Source: JABLTI01 sp035528035
GTDB taxonomy: Archaea > Asgardarchaeota > Heimdallarchaeia > JABLTI01
Direction: 5' to 3'
NCBI GenBank assembly: GCA_035528035.1
Contig: DATKZI010000014.1
Span: 310,001-374,000, forward strand
DNA length: 64,000 nt
Shown: one piece after another, positions 9,049-17,084 of the stretch
Position numbering within the stretch: the first letter of the stretch is position 1
Layout of the letters: every line of letters starts with the position of its first letter
The notes under the pieces: model-generated
Database searches by the model: none
What the model saw: only the letters and a program-made list of their open reading frames with translations
What the model was told of the DNA's origin: nothing
Made by a program: the position numbers and the translations under genes

Positions 9049-10968
9049 TTGAATTATATTTTTTTTCCTAAAAATTTAGACTCATATTATTTTAAAAAAT
9101 ATAGGAGGAATAAAAAAACGTCTAAAATTTTAAAAAAATTAATTTTTAATATTTCTTTAATCATTTTACTATTTTCTTGTGGATTCATGCCTATTCTTTT
9201 TATTTCTGAACAAAAATCCGAAATTCAAGACCAAATATCTATCAATGCTTTCAGCAAAACCCTTTATTGGTCTTATGCCCTTTTAGGTACATTGGATTCC
9301 ACACCAACTCTTGTTGATATTAATCTTGATGGTTATTTGGAGGTTATTGTTGCCTCCAAATTAGGTGACTCTTTATACTGTTTAAGCTATGATGGTAGTT
9401 TTATTTGGCAATATCTGACAGATAATACAGTTATTGGTTGTTCTCCTACAATTTGTGATTTGGATGGAGATGGTACCTTAGAAATCATTATTGGTACTTC
9501 AGGTCAGATGTTACATTGTATTGATCATCTTGGTACTAATGAATGGTATTTTGGATCTACCGGCGGAACAATTTTTTCCACTCCATGTGTTGGTGATCTT
9601 GATGCTGATGGGACTTTAGAGATCGTTTTTGGAACTCAAGGGAGTAATCGAATTTATTGTCTAGATCATTTGGGTAGTCAAGAATGGCTTTATACTACTG
9701 GGGATTGGGTTAGTTCTTCTCCTGCTTTAGGTGATCTTGATTCAGATGGTACACTTGAAGTCCTTATTGGTTCAGATGACAATTATCTTTACTGTTTAAA
9801 TCACACTGGTGGTGTTGAATGGAAGTACCTTACCGATGATAATGTCTTTTCGAGTCCAACAATTGTTGATATTGATGAAGATAATCAAATGGAAGTCTTG
9901 GTAGGTTCAGGTGATAATTATCTTTACTGCATAAATCAATCTGGTTTAGTTGAATGGAAATATAATCTTGGTTGGGATATTTGGTCTTCTCCATCTGTTG
10001 GAGACATCGATTTAGATGGACATTTAGAAGTAATTGTTGGTAATAATTTTGGACAATTATACTGTTTCAATCATACTGGTGGTTTGGAGTGGTTTTACTT
10101 TGATATGGCGGGATTTATTTTTTCCACTCCAACTTTGGCTGACTTAGATGGTAATAATTTTCTTGAAATTACTTTTGGTACAGCTTTTGGAAAACTATAT
10201 TGTTTGTCTTACGATGGTAATATATTATGGGACTATTCAGTTGGTGACGAGATATGGTCATCTGCTTCAATTGGTGATTTAGATTTAGATGGTGTTTTTG
10301 AGATTGTTTTTACTGCAAATACTGGTTATGTTTATTGTTTGAAATTGACTGATGTTACACAATCTGGTAAAGTTCCCTGGTCCACAATTAGAGGTTCAAT
10401 GTTCCATACCGGCCAAATGGACACTGATTTTGATTATCTTGATGATCTCACTGAGAAATTCTACAATGTTAATCCTTTGGAAGAGGATTCTGATTTTGAT
10501 CAATTAACTGACTGGGAAGAAATCTATTATTATAAAACCAATCCGCTTGACAATGATTCGGATGATGATGGCATGCCCGACGGATGGGAAGTCCAATATA
10601 CCTTAAATCCATTAATAGACGATTCTCTTGGTGATCCTGACAATGATTTATTAGTCAACGTTAATGAATATCTAGCAAATACAAATCCATATACGCAAGA
10701 TACAGATGCGGATGGTTTTACTGATTATTTGGAAGTTAACGAAGGAACAGATCCCAATGATCCTAATGATCATCCTCCAACTATAGTCACTCCACCACCA
10801 GTAACTATCACACCTCCTCCTGTGACAATAACTCCACCACCAGAAACTATAACAGAAAATCAAACAATCACTATTACCACAGGTACAATTTTGATTGTCA
10901 GTATTACAATCTCTACTATAGGTTTAATTTTACTTGTAGTTTTGTCAAAGAAAAGAAGGAATATTTAG
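9049..10968 (+). CDS. Anchored surface protein: FG-GAP/PQQ-like beta-propeller with Ca-binding type-3 repeats
   Basis: 639 residues from TTG 9049. A hydrophobic segment at about 30-52 is the signal peptide or anchor. Residues 75-450 hold about seven to eight repeats of the form SSPxxxDxDxDGxxEVxxG followed by YCLNHTGG and W, combining a calcium-loop DxDxDG with propeller strands. Residues 458-575 are thrombospondin type-3-like loops (DSDFDQLTDWEE, DTDADGFTD). A Thr/Pro linker and a C-terminal membrane helix ending SKKRRNI follow. It is likely displayed outside the cell, binding calcium and glycans or proteins. The start is unclear: a perfect AGGAGG at 9103-9108 lies inside the frame, but no usual start codon follows it. 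The tail resembles that of the 44508 protein. Confidence 0.8.
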   Translation: MNYIFFPKNLDSYYFKKYRRNKKTSKILKKLIFNISLIILLFSCGFMPILFISEQKSEIQDQISINAFSKTLYWSYALLGTLDSTPTLVDINLDGYLEVIVASKLGDSLYCLSYDGSFIWQYLTDNTVIGCSPTICDLDGDGTLEIIIGTSGQMLHCIDHLGTNEWYFGSTGGTIFSTPCVGDLDADGTLEIVFGTQGSNRIYCLDHLGSQEWLYTTGDWVSSSPALGDLDSDGTLEVLIGSDDNYLYCLNHTGGVEWKYLTDDNVFSSPTIVDIDEDNQMEVLVGSGDNYLYCINQSGLVEWKYNLGWDIWSSPSVGDIDLDGHLEVIVGNNFGQLYCFNHTGGLEWFYFDMAGFIFSTPTLADLDGNNFLEITFGTAFGKLYCLSYDGNILWDYSVGDEIWSSASIGDLDLDGVFEIVFTANTGYVYCLKLTDVTQSGKVPWSTIRGSMFHTGQMDTDFDYLDDLTEKFYNVNPLEEDSDFDQLTDWEEIYYYKTNPLDNDSDDDGMPDGWEVQYTLNPLIDDSLGDPDNDLLVNVNEYLANTNPYTQDTDADGFTDYLEVNEGTDPNDPNDHPPTIVTPPPVTITPPPVTITPPPETITENQTITITTGTILIVSITISTIGLILLVVLSKKRRNI

Positions 10969-11358
10969 AATAAATTTCCTCTTTTTTTTCTATCATTACT
11001 AACGGCATGTCTTTAATGGTCATCTTTTTCTGGTATATTGAACAGTACCCTTTTTCTTGCAGCCATTTTGGTAACATGTTTTTTCATTCTCCTTTATTCC
11101 TTTAAAATCACTACTACAAAATCTTTCTTCCTTCCATTTATGCTCTAATAGAGATTCTTTAGAACTTTTTTTTGCTAATGGTCCTTTTTCCAAGTTAAAA
11201 TAGCTCCTCTTACAGTTCTATTTTCAATCCATGCTTTTATATCTATTTTTTTTCTTTTTAGTTTCTCACTTCGATACTCAAGTCGAAACCTTCTTAATTT
11301 GTAATTAGATTTTCATTAAATGGTATTGGTCTTAAACCAATATTGGAGTTATTTACTT
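10969..11358. other. T-rich intergenic gap
   Basis: About 390 bases, strongly T-rich on the plus strand, beginning with a TTCCTCTTTTTTTTC run that probably terminates the propeller gene. No convincing gene on either strand: open frames are under 35 codons. GGAG at 11345-11348 is the ribosome-binding site of the next gene. Confidence 0.5.
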
Positions 11359-11796
11359 ATGAAGCAGATAGTTTTTCACTCTCCCAGAGTCCTTGAAGAG
11401 GTTGCTACTATTACTGGTGATTATTTTTCCACCCAGGTTAGTGGTTGTTCTTTCGTTGAAGATGCATACTATGAGAACAATCTTGTTCGCGTTATGCGTA
11501 TTTCTCATTCCATGACTTTTATGTCCTATGGTGAAGATTATCATTTTGTTCTTGAACGTCTTCCTGATCCTAAAATGCAAACCCGTATTACTATCTCTAT
11601 TAGCTTAAAATTCGGTTATGGTGCTCAATGGAAGAAACCTTCTGACATTCTTATTCATTGGGCTCAACTAGTTGGTGTTGTACCTATTGATTTTGGTCGC
11701 AAACCATTTATCGTCACTTGGGCTGTTTTGGGTTCTCTTTTGGCTTTATTTGTTATAGTCCCTATTATTATTGTGCTAATCTTAAATATGGGGTAA
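11359..11796 (+). CDS. Tail-anchored protein of unknown function
   Basis: 145 residues when started at ATG 11359 (MKQIVFHSP), which has GGAG 10 nt upstream; an ATG at 11320 would add 13 residues of poorer quality. Residues 1-110 are a mixed alpha/beta soluble domain with several strands (VRVMRISHSMTF, YHFVLERLP, TRITISISLKFGYG). A single C-terminal membrane helix (about 118-143) ends within two residues of the C-terminus. There is no signal peptide, so the soluble domain should face the cytoplasm as in tail-anchored proteins. No family recognised. Confidence 0.6.
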   Translation: MKQIVFHSPRVLEEVATITGDYFSTQVSGCSFVEDAYYENNLVRVMRISHSMTFMSYGEDYHFVLERLPDPKMQTRITISISLKFGYGAQWKKPSDILIHWAQLVGVVPIDFGRKPFIVTWAVLGSLLALFVIVPIIIVLILNMG

Positions 11797-11975
11797 GCTT
11801 TTCATTAAATCCAAGGAAGAAATATTACTTGTTGAAAATTAAGTTCCTTTTTTTCCTTTTTTTCATCTAAAATAAGTATTTCTAGAGTGTTTTTTGAGCA
11901 ATTTTTTAACTTGAAAACATTATTAAGCGATTATACTAATATTTTTTAAAAATAACTATTGGTGAGGGTTTTTTT

Positions 11976-12809
11976 TTGAAATTGAAGAGATACTTATTTG
12001 GTGTTTTATTTATTTTAGCTACTTTAACATCCACTTTTAACAACGGTAGAAGTTCTCTAGTAACCAACACTATAACCAATTTCTATTACTCCGATGACAT
12101 TGCTCCTGGAGAAACATTTGTTTGGGATGTAGCTAAATTTGAACGAGATGACAATGATAATTGGACTGTTAAGACAGATATCACTTTTGAGGAAGGTGAC
12201 CAGTTCAAAATTGAGGTTCTAATTGATCCCGACCTTATTTCTATAACTAATTATACAGAATTATTTACTACTACCGAACCTTGGGCTAAATACTATAAAA
12301 ATGATTTACTTCTTGGCAGTGATGCATCCTTACTAAATCTTATACCCATAAAATTTTACTCTAGCGGCTATGATTATGTAGGTGGTGATTGGACTTATCT
12401 TTTACCAACGACTTTTCTTGTTGATGCTAGTAATGTTAGTGCTTTGCAATACCTATATGATATTAATCAACCTAATGAATTTGACGGACAATATCAGTTA
12501 TATGATCTCACAATAACAAACGATCTTTTAACATTGCTCTATGAATATCATTATGATGGTCCTATGTTTATGTGGGAGGATATATGCCATGCAGACAAGA
12601 TATATGAAGCTAGCTATAATCTACAAACAGGCCTTCTTGATAAATTAAATATTTATTACAAATTTAAATCAGGATCATTTCTAAGGTTCTATTATTTAGT
12701 TCTATTAAACGAAAATAGTACTCAAAAAGTAGGCATTAATTGGTTATCATACATGATTCCATTTCTCGTTTTTGGTTTAGCTATCATTTATAAAAGAAGA
12801 AAATTGTAA
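11976..12809 (+). CDS. Secreted or surface protein with C-terminal membrane anchor
   Basis: 277 residues starting at TTG 11976, seven bases after GGTGAGGG. Signal peptide at residues 4-20, then about 220 residues of polar, aromatic-rich beta-type sequence with Asp/Asn/Tyr-rich strands, and a C-terminal helix (PFLVFGLAIIY) followed by KRRKL. This layout (signal, ectodomain, stop-transfer, basic tail) recurs in at least six proteins in this window. Its stop lies 12 bp from the stop of the convergent gene. No domain family recognised. Confidence 0.65.
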   Translation: MKLKRYLFGVLFILATLTSTFNNGRSSLVTNTITNFYYSDDIAPGETFVWDVAKFERDDNDNWTVKTDITFEEGDQFKIEVLIDPDLISITNYTELFTTTEPWAKYYKNDLLLGSDASLLNLIPIKFYSSGYDYVGGDWTYLLPTTFLVDASNVSALQYLYDINQPNEFDGQYQLYDLTITNDLLTLLYEYHYDGPMFMWEDICHADKIYEASYNLQTGLLDKLNIYYKFKSGSFLRFYYLVLLNENSTQKVGINWLSYMIPFLVFGLAIIYKRRKL

Positions 12810-12821
12810 TTAATTTTCTTC

Positions 12822-13988
12822 TTAGTTATTTTTTTTCTTTTCTCTTTTATTTATAAGCATCCTTATTACCATGCTAACTCCAAATATGCTCAACATCATA
12901 ATTACTGTAGGTGCGGGTGTTGTTGGTGTTGTATCTGTTGGACTTGTGCATGGCGTTGGAGTAGGACAAGGTGTTGGTGTTGGGCAAGTTATTTCTTCAG
13001 GTATCGCAACTACAACAAAATCAACATTTGATAAATCTGATTCCCCAAAACTATTCTCAGCTGTTATTGCATAGAAATAAATCGTGTTATTTATCACATC
13101 TTGATCTAAATAACATGTTGCTTCAATTGTGATTATAGGTGTTAATCCCACAGTATCACTAAAATAATTTGTTTCTCTATAAATATTATAGAACGTAGCT
13201 GTATCAACAGCACCCCAAGATAAGTTAATGCTACCAATAGCATTAATTTTTGGTTGTATCTCGTTTAAGATTGGTGCTGGTAATTTTTCTATTTTTAATT
13301 CACAGTAATCATAAGTTTCATCGGTGAAACTCATTTGGCAATATTCTTGACCATTATACATAACATATAACCAGATATCAATGGATTCACCATAGTCTAT
13401 AGCTAAATCATACCCATTGTTATCACCTGAGTTAAATGGTATAGCCAGTTCTATCATTGTATGTGTGCCATTATGTGTACTCTTTCCAAAACCGTCATTT
13501 GTTCCACCATTATCTGTATCATAATTATCAATTGAAACAGTTGTTGAGTAATAGTCATTTGTTGTATTTGTTGATACATCAAAACATTTGATATCATGAT
13601 CTGTCCCAAACTCTAACCATTCATCATCAAATTTAAAAAATGGTTCATAATCATTTGTTTTGAACATTATTAAAAATAACATTGTAAGTTGACTTGGATC
13701 AAGTATACTTATTCCTAAGTAGAGCGTTTTTTCATTATCATATAATGATCTAGTTGTTATATTAAGTAGTTCGCTTTCTACATCCAACCTAAATAATGTA
13801 ACATCTAATGGAATAGCCTTTTGCCATTCATTAGTATTAATCACTCCATCAAGAGCTGGTTTATCATTTGCTATAGAGTAAAGAGTACCAACACTTTCTA
13901 TTGCGTGAATATTTTTTATTGGTATATTAAAACAAAATAGAAATGATAATAGGAGTATTCCTATTATTCTCTTTTTTTCAATATTCAT
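12822..13988 (-). CDS. Surface protein with CBM9/DOMON-like and fibronectin type III domains
   Basis: 388 residues; GGGAGG lies 8 nt before the ATG. Signal peptide at about 8-28. Residues 38-230 fit the CBM9-like beta-sandwich: DGVINTNEWQKA near the start, LYLGISILDPSQ, and EFGTDHDIKCFDVST in the middle. Residues 235-325 look like a fibronectin type III domain (INLSWGAVDTATFYNIYRE). A Pro/Thr/Cys linker of repeated CPTPTP units leads to a membrane helix (about 362-382) and a Lys-rich tail. Such proteins usually bind carbohydrate or heme at the cell surface; the ligand here is unknown. The linker is low-complexity and probably glycosylated. Confidence 0.75.
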   Translation of the reverse strand: MNIEKKRIIGILLLSFLFCFNIPIKNIHAIESVGTLYSIANDKPALDGVINTNEWQKAIPLDVTLFRLDVESELLNITTRSLYDNEKTLYLGISILDPSQLTMLFLIMFKTNDYEPFFKFDDEWLEFGTDHDIKCFDVSTNTTNDYYSTTVSIDNYDTDNGGTNDGFGKSTHNGTHTMIELAIPFNSGDNNGYDLAIDYGESIDIWLYVMYNGQEYCQMSFTDETYDYCELKIEKLPAPILNEIQPKINAIGSINLSWGAVDTATFYNIYRETNYFSDTVGLTPIITIEATCYLDQDVINNTIYFYAITAENSFGESDLSNVDFVVVAIPEEITCPTPTPCPTPTPCTSPTDTTPTTPAPTVIMMLSIFGVSMVIRMLINKREKKKNN

Positions 13989-14138
13989 AATTAAATCCTC
14001 CCATTAATTATAATATTATTTTGTTTTTTATCCTTAAATTTTTCTCTCATACTTTCAAACAAATTTTTTTATAAAAAAATGCTTTTTTTCTTTTTATTAT
14101 CTTGAACTTTTTCTGCTATTGATTTGCACACAATTTTC

Positions 14139-14942
14139 TTATATTTTACACTTCGTTCCCTTCATCTTTTCTTCATCGGATATTCCTTCAGGGAATGTTT
14201 TTCGATCATATTTTATTAGTGCCCCACTTAACACAACCATTATTACCAAATATAGTGCTAAGAAAGCAAAATTTGCTATATAAAATACTATTCCTATTAA
14301 AAAATAATAGAAAATGTAAGTTATAGCATTCCATATTATATGTAATATTATAGCATAAGCAATCCCCATGAATACTTTCTTTTCTTTGAATCTGTGCCAT
14401 GCACAGTACATTCCTAAAAATCCTGTAAAAAGTGCATGTGTCCCAGGTATCCTTATTGTTTTTATTAGAGCTATTTCCAATCCCCCCATCCAATCTGTTG
14501 CTAGTAATGCATAAGCTATTGCATCTACTACTCCAGCTCCAGTTCCTAATATTGCACCATAAAAAAAGCCATCATATAATCCATCTATTTCTCCGGCTAT
14601 TTTACACAAACATCTTCTTCTTAAGAAGAATGCTTTTATTATTTCTTCCAATGCTGCTTGTATAATCACAATGGCAATCATAAATAGCATTATTGCCCAT
14701 TCTTTGTTTATTTTATCAATAATTCTTTTTACTCCCATAAACATTGGTATTGTTATAGCTATTATTATTCCTCCTGCCAATAATCCCCATAGAAAAGTTT
14801 GCATAACAATTTTCTTTGGCTCTTTTTCTTCATCCCTTTTATAAAAAATCAGTACTGTAAATATACCCCCAAATAATGGTACTGTTATTGTCATAATTGC
14901 TAATATTAAGTCCATTGTTGTAGTCATGGACATACATCCCAT
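14139..14942 (-). CDS. PrsW-like intramembrane protease
   Basis: 267 residues with about eight transmembrane segments. The conserved signatures of the PrsW/CPBP glutamyl protease superfamily are present in order: EE in QAALEEIIKAFFLRR, the GLYDGFFYGAILGTG helix, HALFTGFLGMYCAW and HIIWNAITY. The paired Glu and the two His are the expected catalytic or metal-linked residues. PrsW cleaves membrane-bound anti-sigma factors in Bacillus; in archaea the substrate is unknown, though site-1 type trimming of membrane regulators is plausible. Start at 14942 or Met4. It stands alone between the CBM9-like gene and the cupin gene, both also on this strand. Confidence 0.8.
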   Translation of the reverse strand: MGCMSMTTTMDLILAIMTITVPLFGGIFTVLIFYKRDEEKEPKKIVMQTFLWGLLAGGIIIAITIPMFMGVKRIIDKINKEWAIMLFMIAIVIIQAALEEIIKAFFLRRRCLCKIAGEIDGLYDGFFYGAILGTGAGVVDAIAYALLATDWMGGLEIALIKTIRIPGTHALFTGFLGMYCAWHRFKEKKVFMGIAYAIILHIIWNAITYIFYYFLIGIVFYIANFAFLALYLVIMVVLSGALIKYDRKTFPEGISDEEKMKGTKCKI

Positions 14943-15104
14943 GAAAATTAGTACCTAGTTCCATTCTCTTTAGTTTTTTTGTTTGTTTCATTCCCTTCTA
15001 TTTGCTAATTTTTGAGTTATTTTTACTATTAAATAAGATAATTTTTGCAATTTGATCAAATGAGTATTTCAGCTTGCCCAAAATTAATAAGCACAGCATT
15101 CATC

Positions 15105-15467
15105 TTATCCTTCGATTATAATTTCCATTTCTTCATTATAAGGTGGATTTACTATCATTAAAAATCGCAAGTTCCTTCTTCCCATATTTCGTATCTTTTG
15201 TTCTTTATTCTTTTCAACTTTTATTATCATTCCTTTCTTTACTAATATCTTTTCACCAGAAAGTATCATTTCTCCTTTTCCTTCTATAATATAGTATAAT
15301 TCTTGCATAGCCATTTTATGTTTCCTATTTTCTTTTGCTCGTTCAATTTCTCCATATGCTAGTGAGTATTGCCCATTTTTCTCGATTTCCAAAAGCTTTA
15401 CATCATCTTTACTTCTTTTAAATAGTTGTTTTTTTAGCTCCCTCTTACTCAAATCGATTTCTTTCAT
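15105..15467 (-). CDS. Small cupin-domain protein
   Basis: 120 residues forming one cupin barrel: MQELYYIIEGKGEMIL is motif 1, EKILVKKGMIIKV is the turn, and FLMIVNPPYNEE closes it. The usual HxH metal pair of motif 1 is not clear; only one His (in RKHKMAM) precedes the conserved Glu, so metal binding is uncertain. Small cupins of this type act as sugar or metabolite isomerases, dioxygenases or sensors. No linked enzyme suggests which. No strong ribosome-binding site is seen. Confidence 0.75.
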   Translation of the reverse strand: MKEIDLSKRELKKQLFKRSKDDVKLLEIEKNGQYSLAYGEIERAKENRKHKMAMQELYYIIEGKGEMILSGEKILVKKGMIIKVEKNKEQKIRNMGRRNLRFLMIVNPPYNEEMEIIIEG

Positions 15468-15631
15468 TTTTATTTTTACCTTCCTTTTTTTAGTTTGCTT
15501 AGATTTTTCCTTATCTGCTTTGGTTTTTTCCTCTTTTAATCAATCCATTTCCAAGGATTTTTATTTCTCTATTACCTATTATTATTTGAATATATAAAAA
15601 AAATACTTTTGTAGGAGATTGTTTATCAATA

Positions 15632-16102
15632 ATGTCTCAAAAATGCCCTAATTGTGGTGAAGATTTACTTTCAACTGATGTTTTTTGCCCTTATTGTGGA
15701 GCTGATACAAAATCAACTCAGAAAATAGCTTCTCCTTCTTCATCTGAAGTAGGTTCTGTTATTTGTGAAAGCTGTGGTTCTGTCAATCCACTAAACACAC
15801 AATATTGTTGTAATTGTGGTACGGGAATTTCTGCACGTCCATATATAGGTTCAACTACATCATCTTCAAGCTTTGCAAGCTCTTCTGATTATTCTTCTTC
15901 TCAATCTACATACAATTATGGTGCTAGTTCTTCAACAGACACTAGCGGAGAAAAACCTTGGTATAAACCTAAACCGTCTAAGTATTCAAATCGAAATCCT
16001 GCTACTTGGTTTTACTATTTTTGTTGGGGTTTCTATGTTATACTCCGAGTGCTCTTTTGGATCTTCATTATTTTTGGAAGAGGAGCAATGAGAAGGCGAT
16101 AA
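15632..16102 (+). CDS. Double zinc-ribbon membrane protein
   Basis: 156 residues. Two zinc ribbons lie at the N-terminus: CPNCGEDLLSTDVFCPYCG (residues 5-23) and CESCGSVNPLNTQYCCNCG (about 46-64). A Ser/Thr-rich linker of about 40 residues follows, then a short basic segment and a C-terminal membrane helix (YYFCWGFYVILRVLFWIFII) with an RRR end. The zinc ribbons should lie in the cytoplasm. Archaeal genomes carry many such proteins; a recruiting or sensory role at the membrane is likely but unproven. It converges with the GNAT gene at 16125. Confidence 0.75.
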   Translation: MSQKCPNCGEDLLSTDVFCPYCGADTKSTQKIASPSSSEVGSVICESCGSVNPLNTQYCCNCGTGISARPYIGSTTSSSSFASSSDYSSSQSTYNYGASSSTDTSGEKPWYKPKPSKYSNRNPATWFYYFCWGFYVILRVLFWIFIIFGRGAMRRR

Positions 16103-16124
16103 AAAATATAAAAGCTGTTAAAGC

Positions 16125-17015
16125 TCATTCTTCTTGAGCTTCCTTTCTCATTTTTAATAACCTATAATTTAATGATATTTTTTCTTCAGTCAGTTTTTGC
16201 AATAATTTATCTTGCCCATCAAAAGTTATTCTTATATAATCAAATTCTTTGTTTGTTATTAGTTCTTTCAAATGTGCAACAAAATCGAATATATAATTGG
16301 TATCTTTTAGTATAAACGGCATTGCTCCTGGAAAATTAGGACTAAATCTGCAAAAACCAATTTGCTGACCCATTATTTCAAATGTTAACACATGTTGATT
16401 TTCGTTTCCAAAGAATTGTTGTATTCTGAAAGGATTTTGATTAAATCTTAATGATATTAATTGTATTTCTCCCCATTCCACATGTCGACATTTACCTCGT
16501 GGTTTCTCTGGCAATTTAGTGAAAGGAACCTTAAATTGATAGGAAATTGTTTCTTCATAAAAACCATATTTCTTGTATAGGTTAATTGCTGGGATATTTT
16601 CTTCTAATACATACAAAAAGTAGTTTGTACATTTTCCTTTCTTTAGATGGTGTATGCTCTTCTCGAGTAACACCGAACCTAATCCTTTTCTCTGAAAATC
16701 TGGATGTACTCCTATACGAGCAATATGTCCCTCATTTCCATGTATTCGGATCATTAAATATCCTATGAATTTTTTCGTTTCTTTATCTATTACAACTATG
16801 ATTAAGGAATTAATGCTAGCAATACTTGATCTAAATGTTTCTTCCGTCATTGGTTCATCCTTGAAAATAAGCAAATCCATTTCATGGAAATTTGCCCATT
16901 CTTCAACAGTTAGATCCCGTAAATAATAAAATTCTTCCAAAGAATTCTTTCTCCAAAAGGTTATTCTTGGTCTTAATTCTGTTTCATTTGTCAAAAAAAG
17001 GTTTCTAATGTTCAC
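16125..17015 (-). CDS. GNAT acetyltransferase with C-terminal extension
   Basis: About 296 residues from GTG 17015, six bases after AAGGA; a TTG five codons upstream is the other option. The first 180 residues form a GNAT domain: IVVIDKETKKFIGYLMI is strand 4, then IARIGVHPDFQRKGLGSVLL gives the acetyl-CoA loop Arg-Lys-Gly-Leu-Gly, and NLYKKYGF is the usual helix before the last strands. The C-terminal 120 residues look like a degenerate second GNAT-like unit (FEIMGQQIGFCRFSP). It resembles RimI-type enzymes, so protein or amine acetylation is expected; substrate unknown. Confidence 0.8.
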   Translation of the reverse strand: MNIRNLFLTNETELRPRITFWRKNSLEEFYYLRDLTVEEWANFHEMDLLIFKDEPMTEETFRSSIASINSLIIVVIDKETKKFIGYLMIRIHGNEGHIARIGVHPDFQRKGLGSVLLEKSIHHLKKGKCTNYFLYVLEENIPAINLYKKYGFYEETISYQFKVPFTKLPEKPRGKCRHVEWGEIQLISLRFNQNPFRIQQFFGNENQHVLTFEIMGQQIGFCRFSPNFPGAMPFILKDTNYIFDFVAHLKELITNKEFDYIRITFDGQDKLLQKLTEEKISLNYRLLKMRKEAQEE

Positions 17016-17084
17016 AAACTGTCCTTTCAATCACTTTGTTACGAGTAAAAACAATTTTAAGACAATTCATCAATAATAGCTTTT

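Noticed and set aside
10672..10863. Minus-strand frame rich in Trp, Ser and Ile
   Set aside because: It is the antisense reading of the Thr/Pro linker of the surface propeller and has no independent support.
9049..10968. Quinoprotein dehydrogenase (PQQ enzyme)
   Set aside because: The repeats carry calcium-loop DxDxDG words and no PQQ-binding Trp-docking or catalytic Asp pattern, so a structural surface propeller is more likely.
14206..14665. Long open frames overlapping the PrsW-like gene in other frames
   Set aside because: Shadows of a clear eight-helix protein with family motifs.
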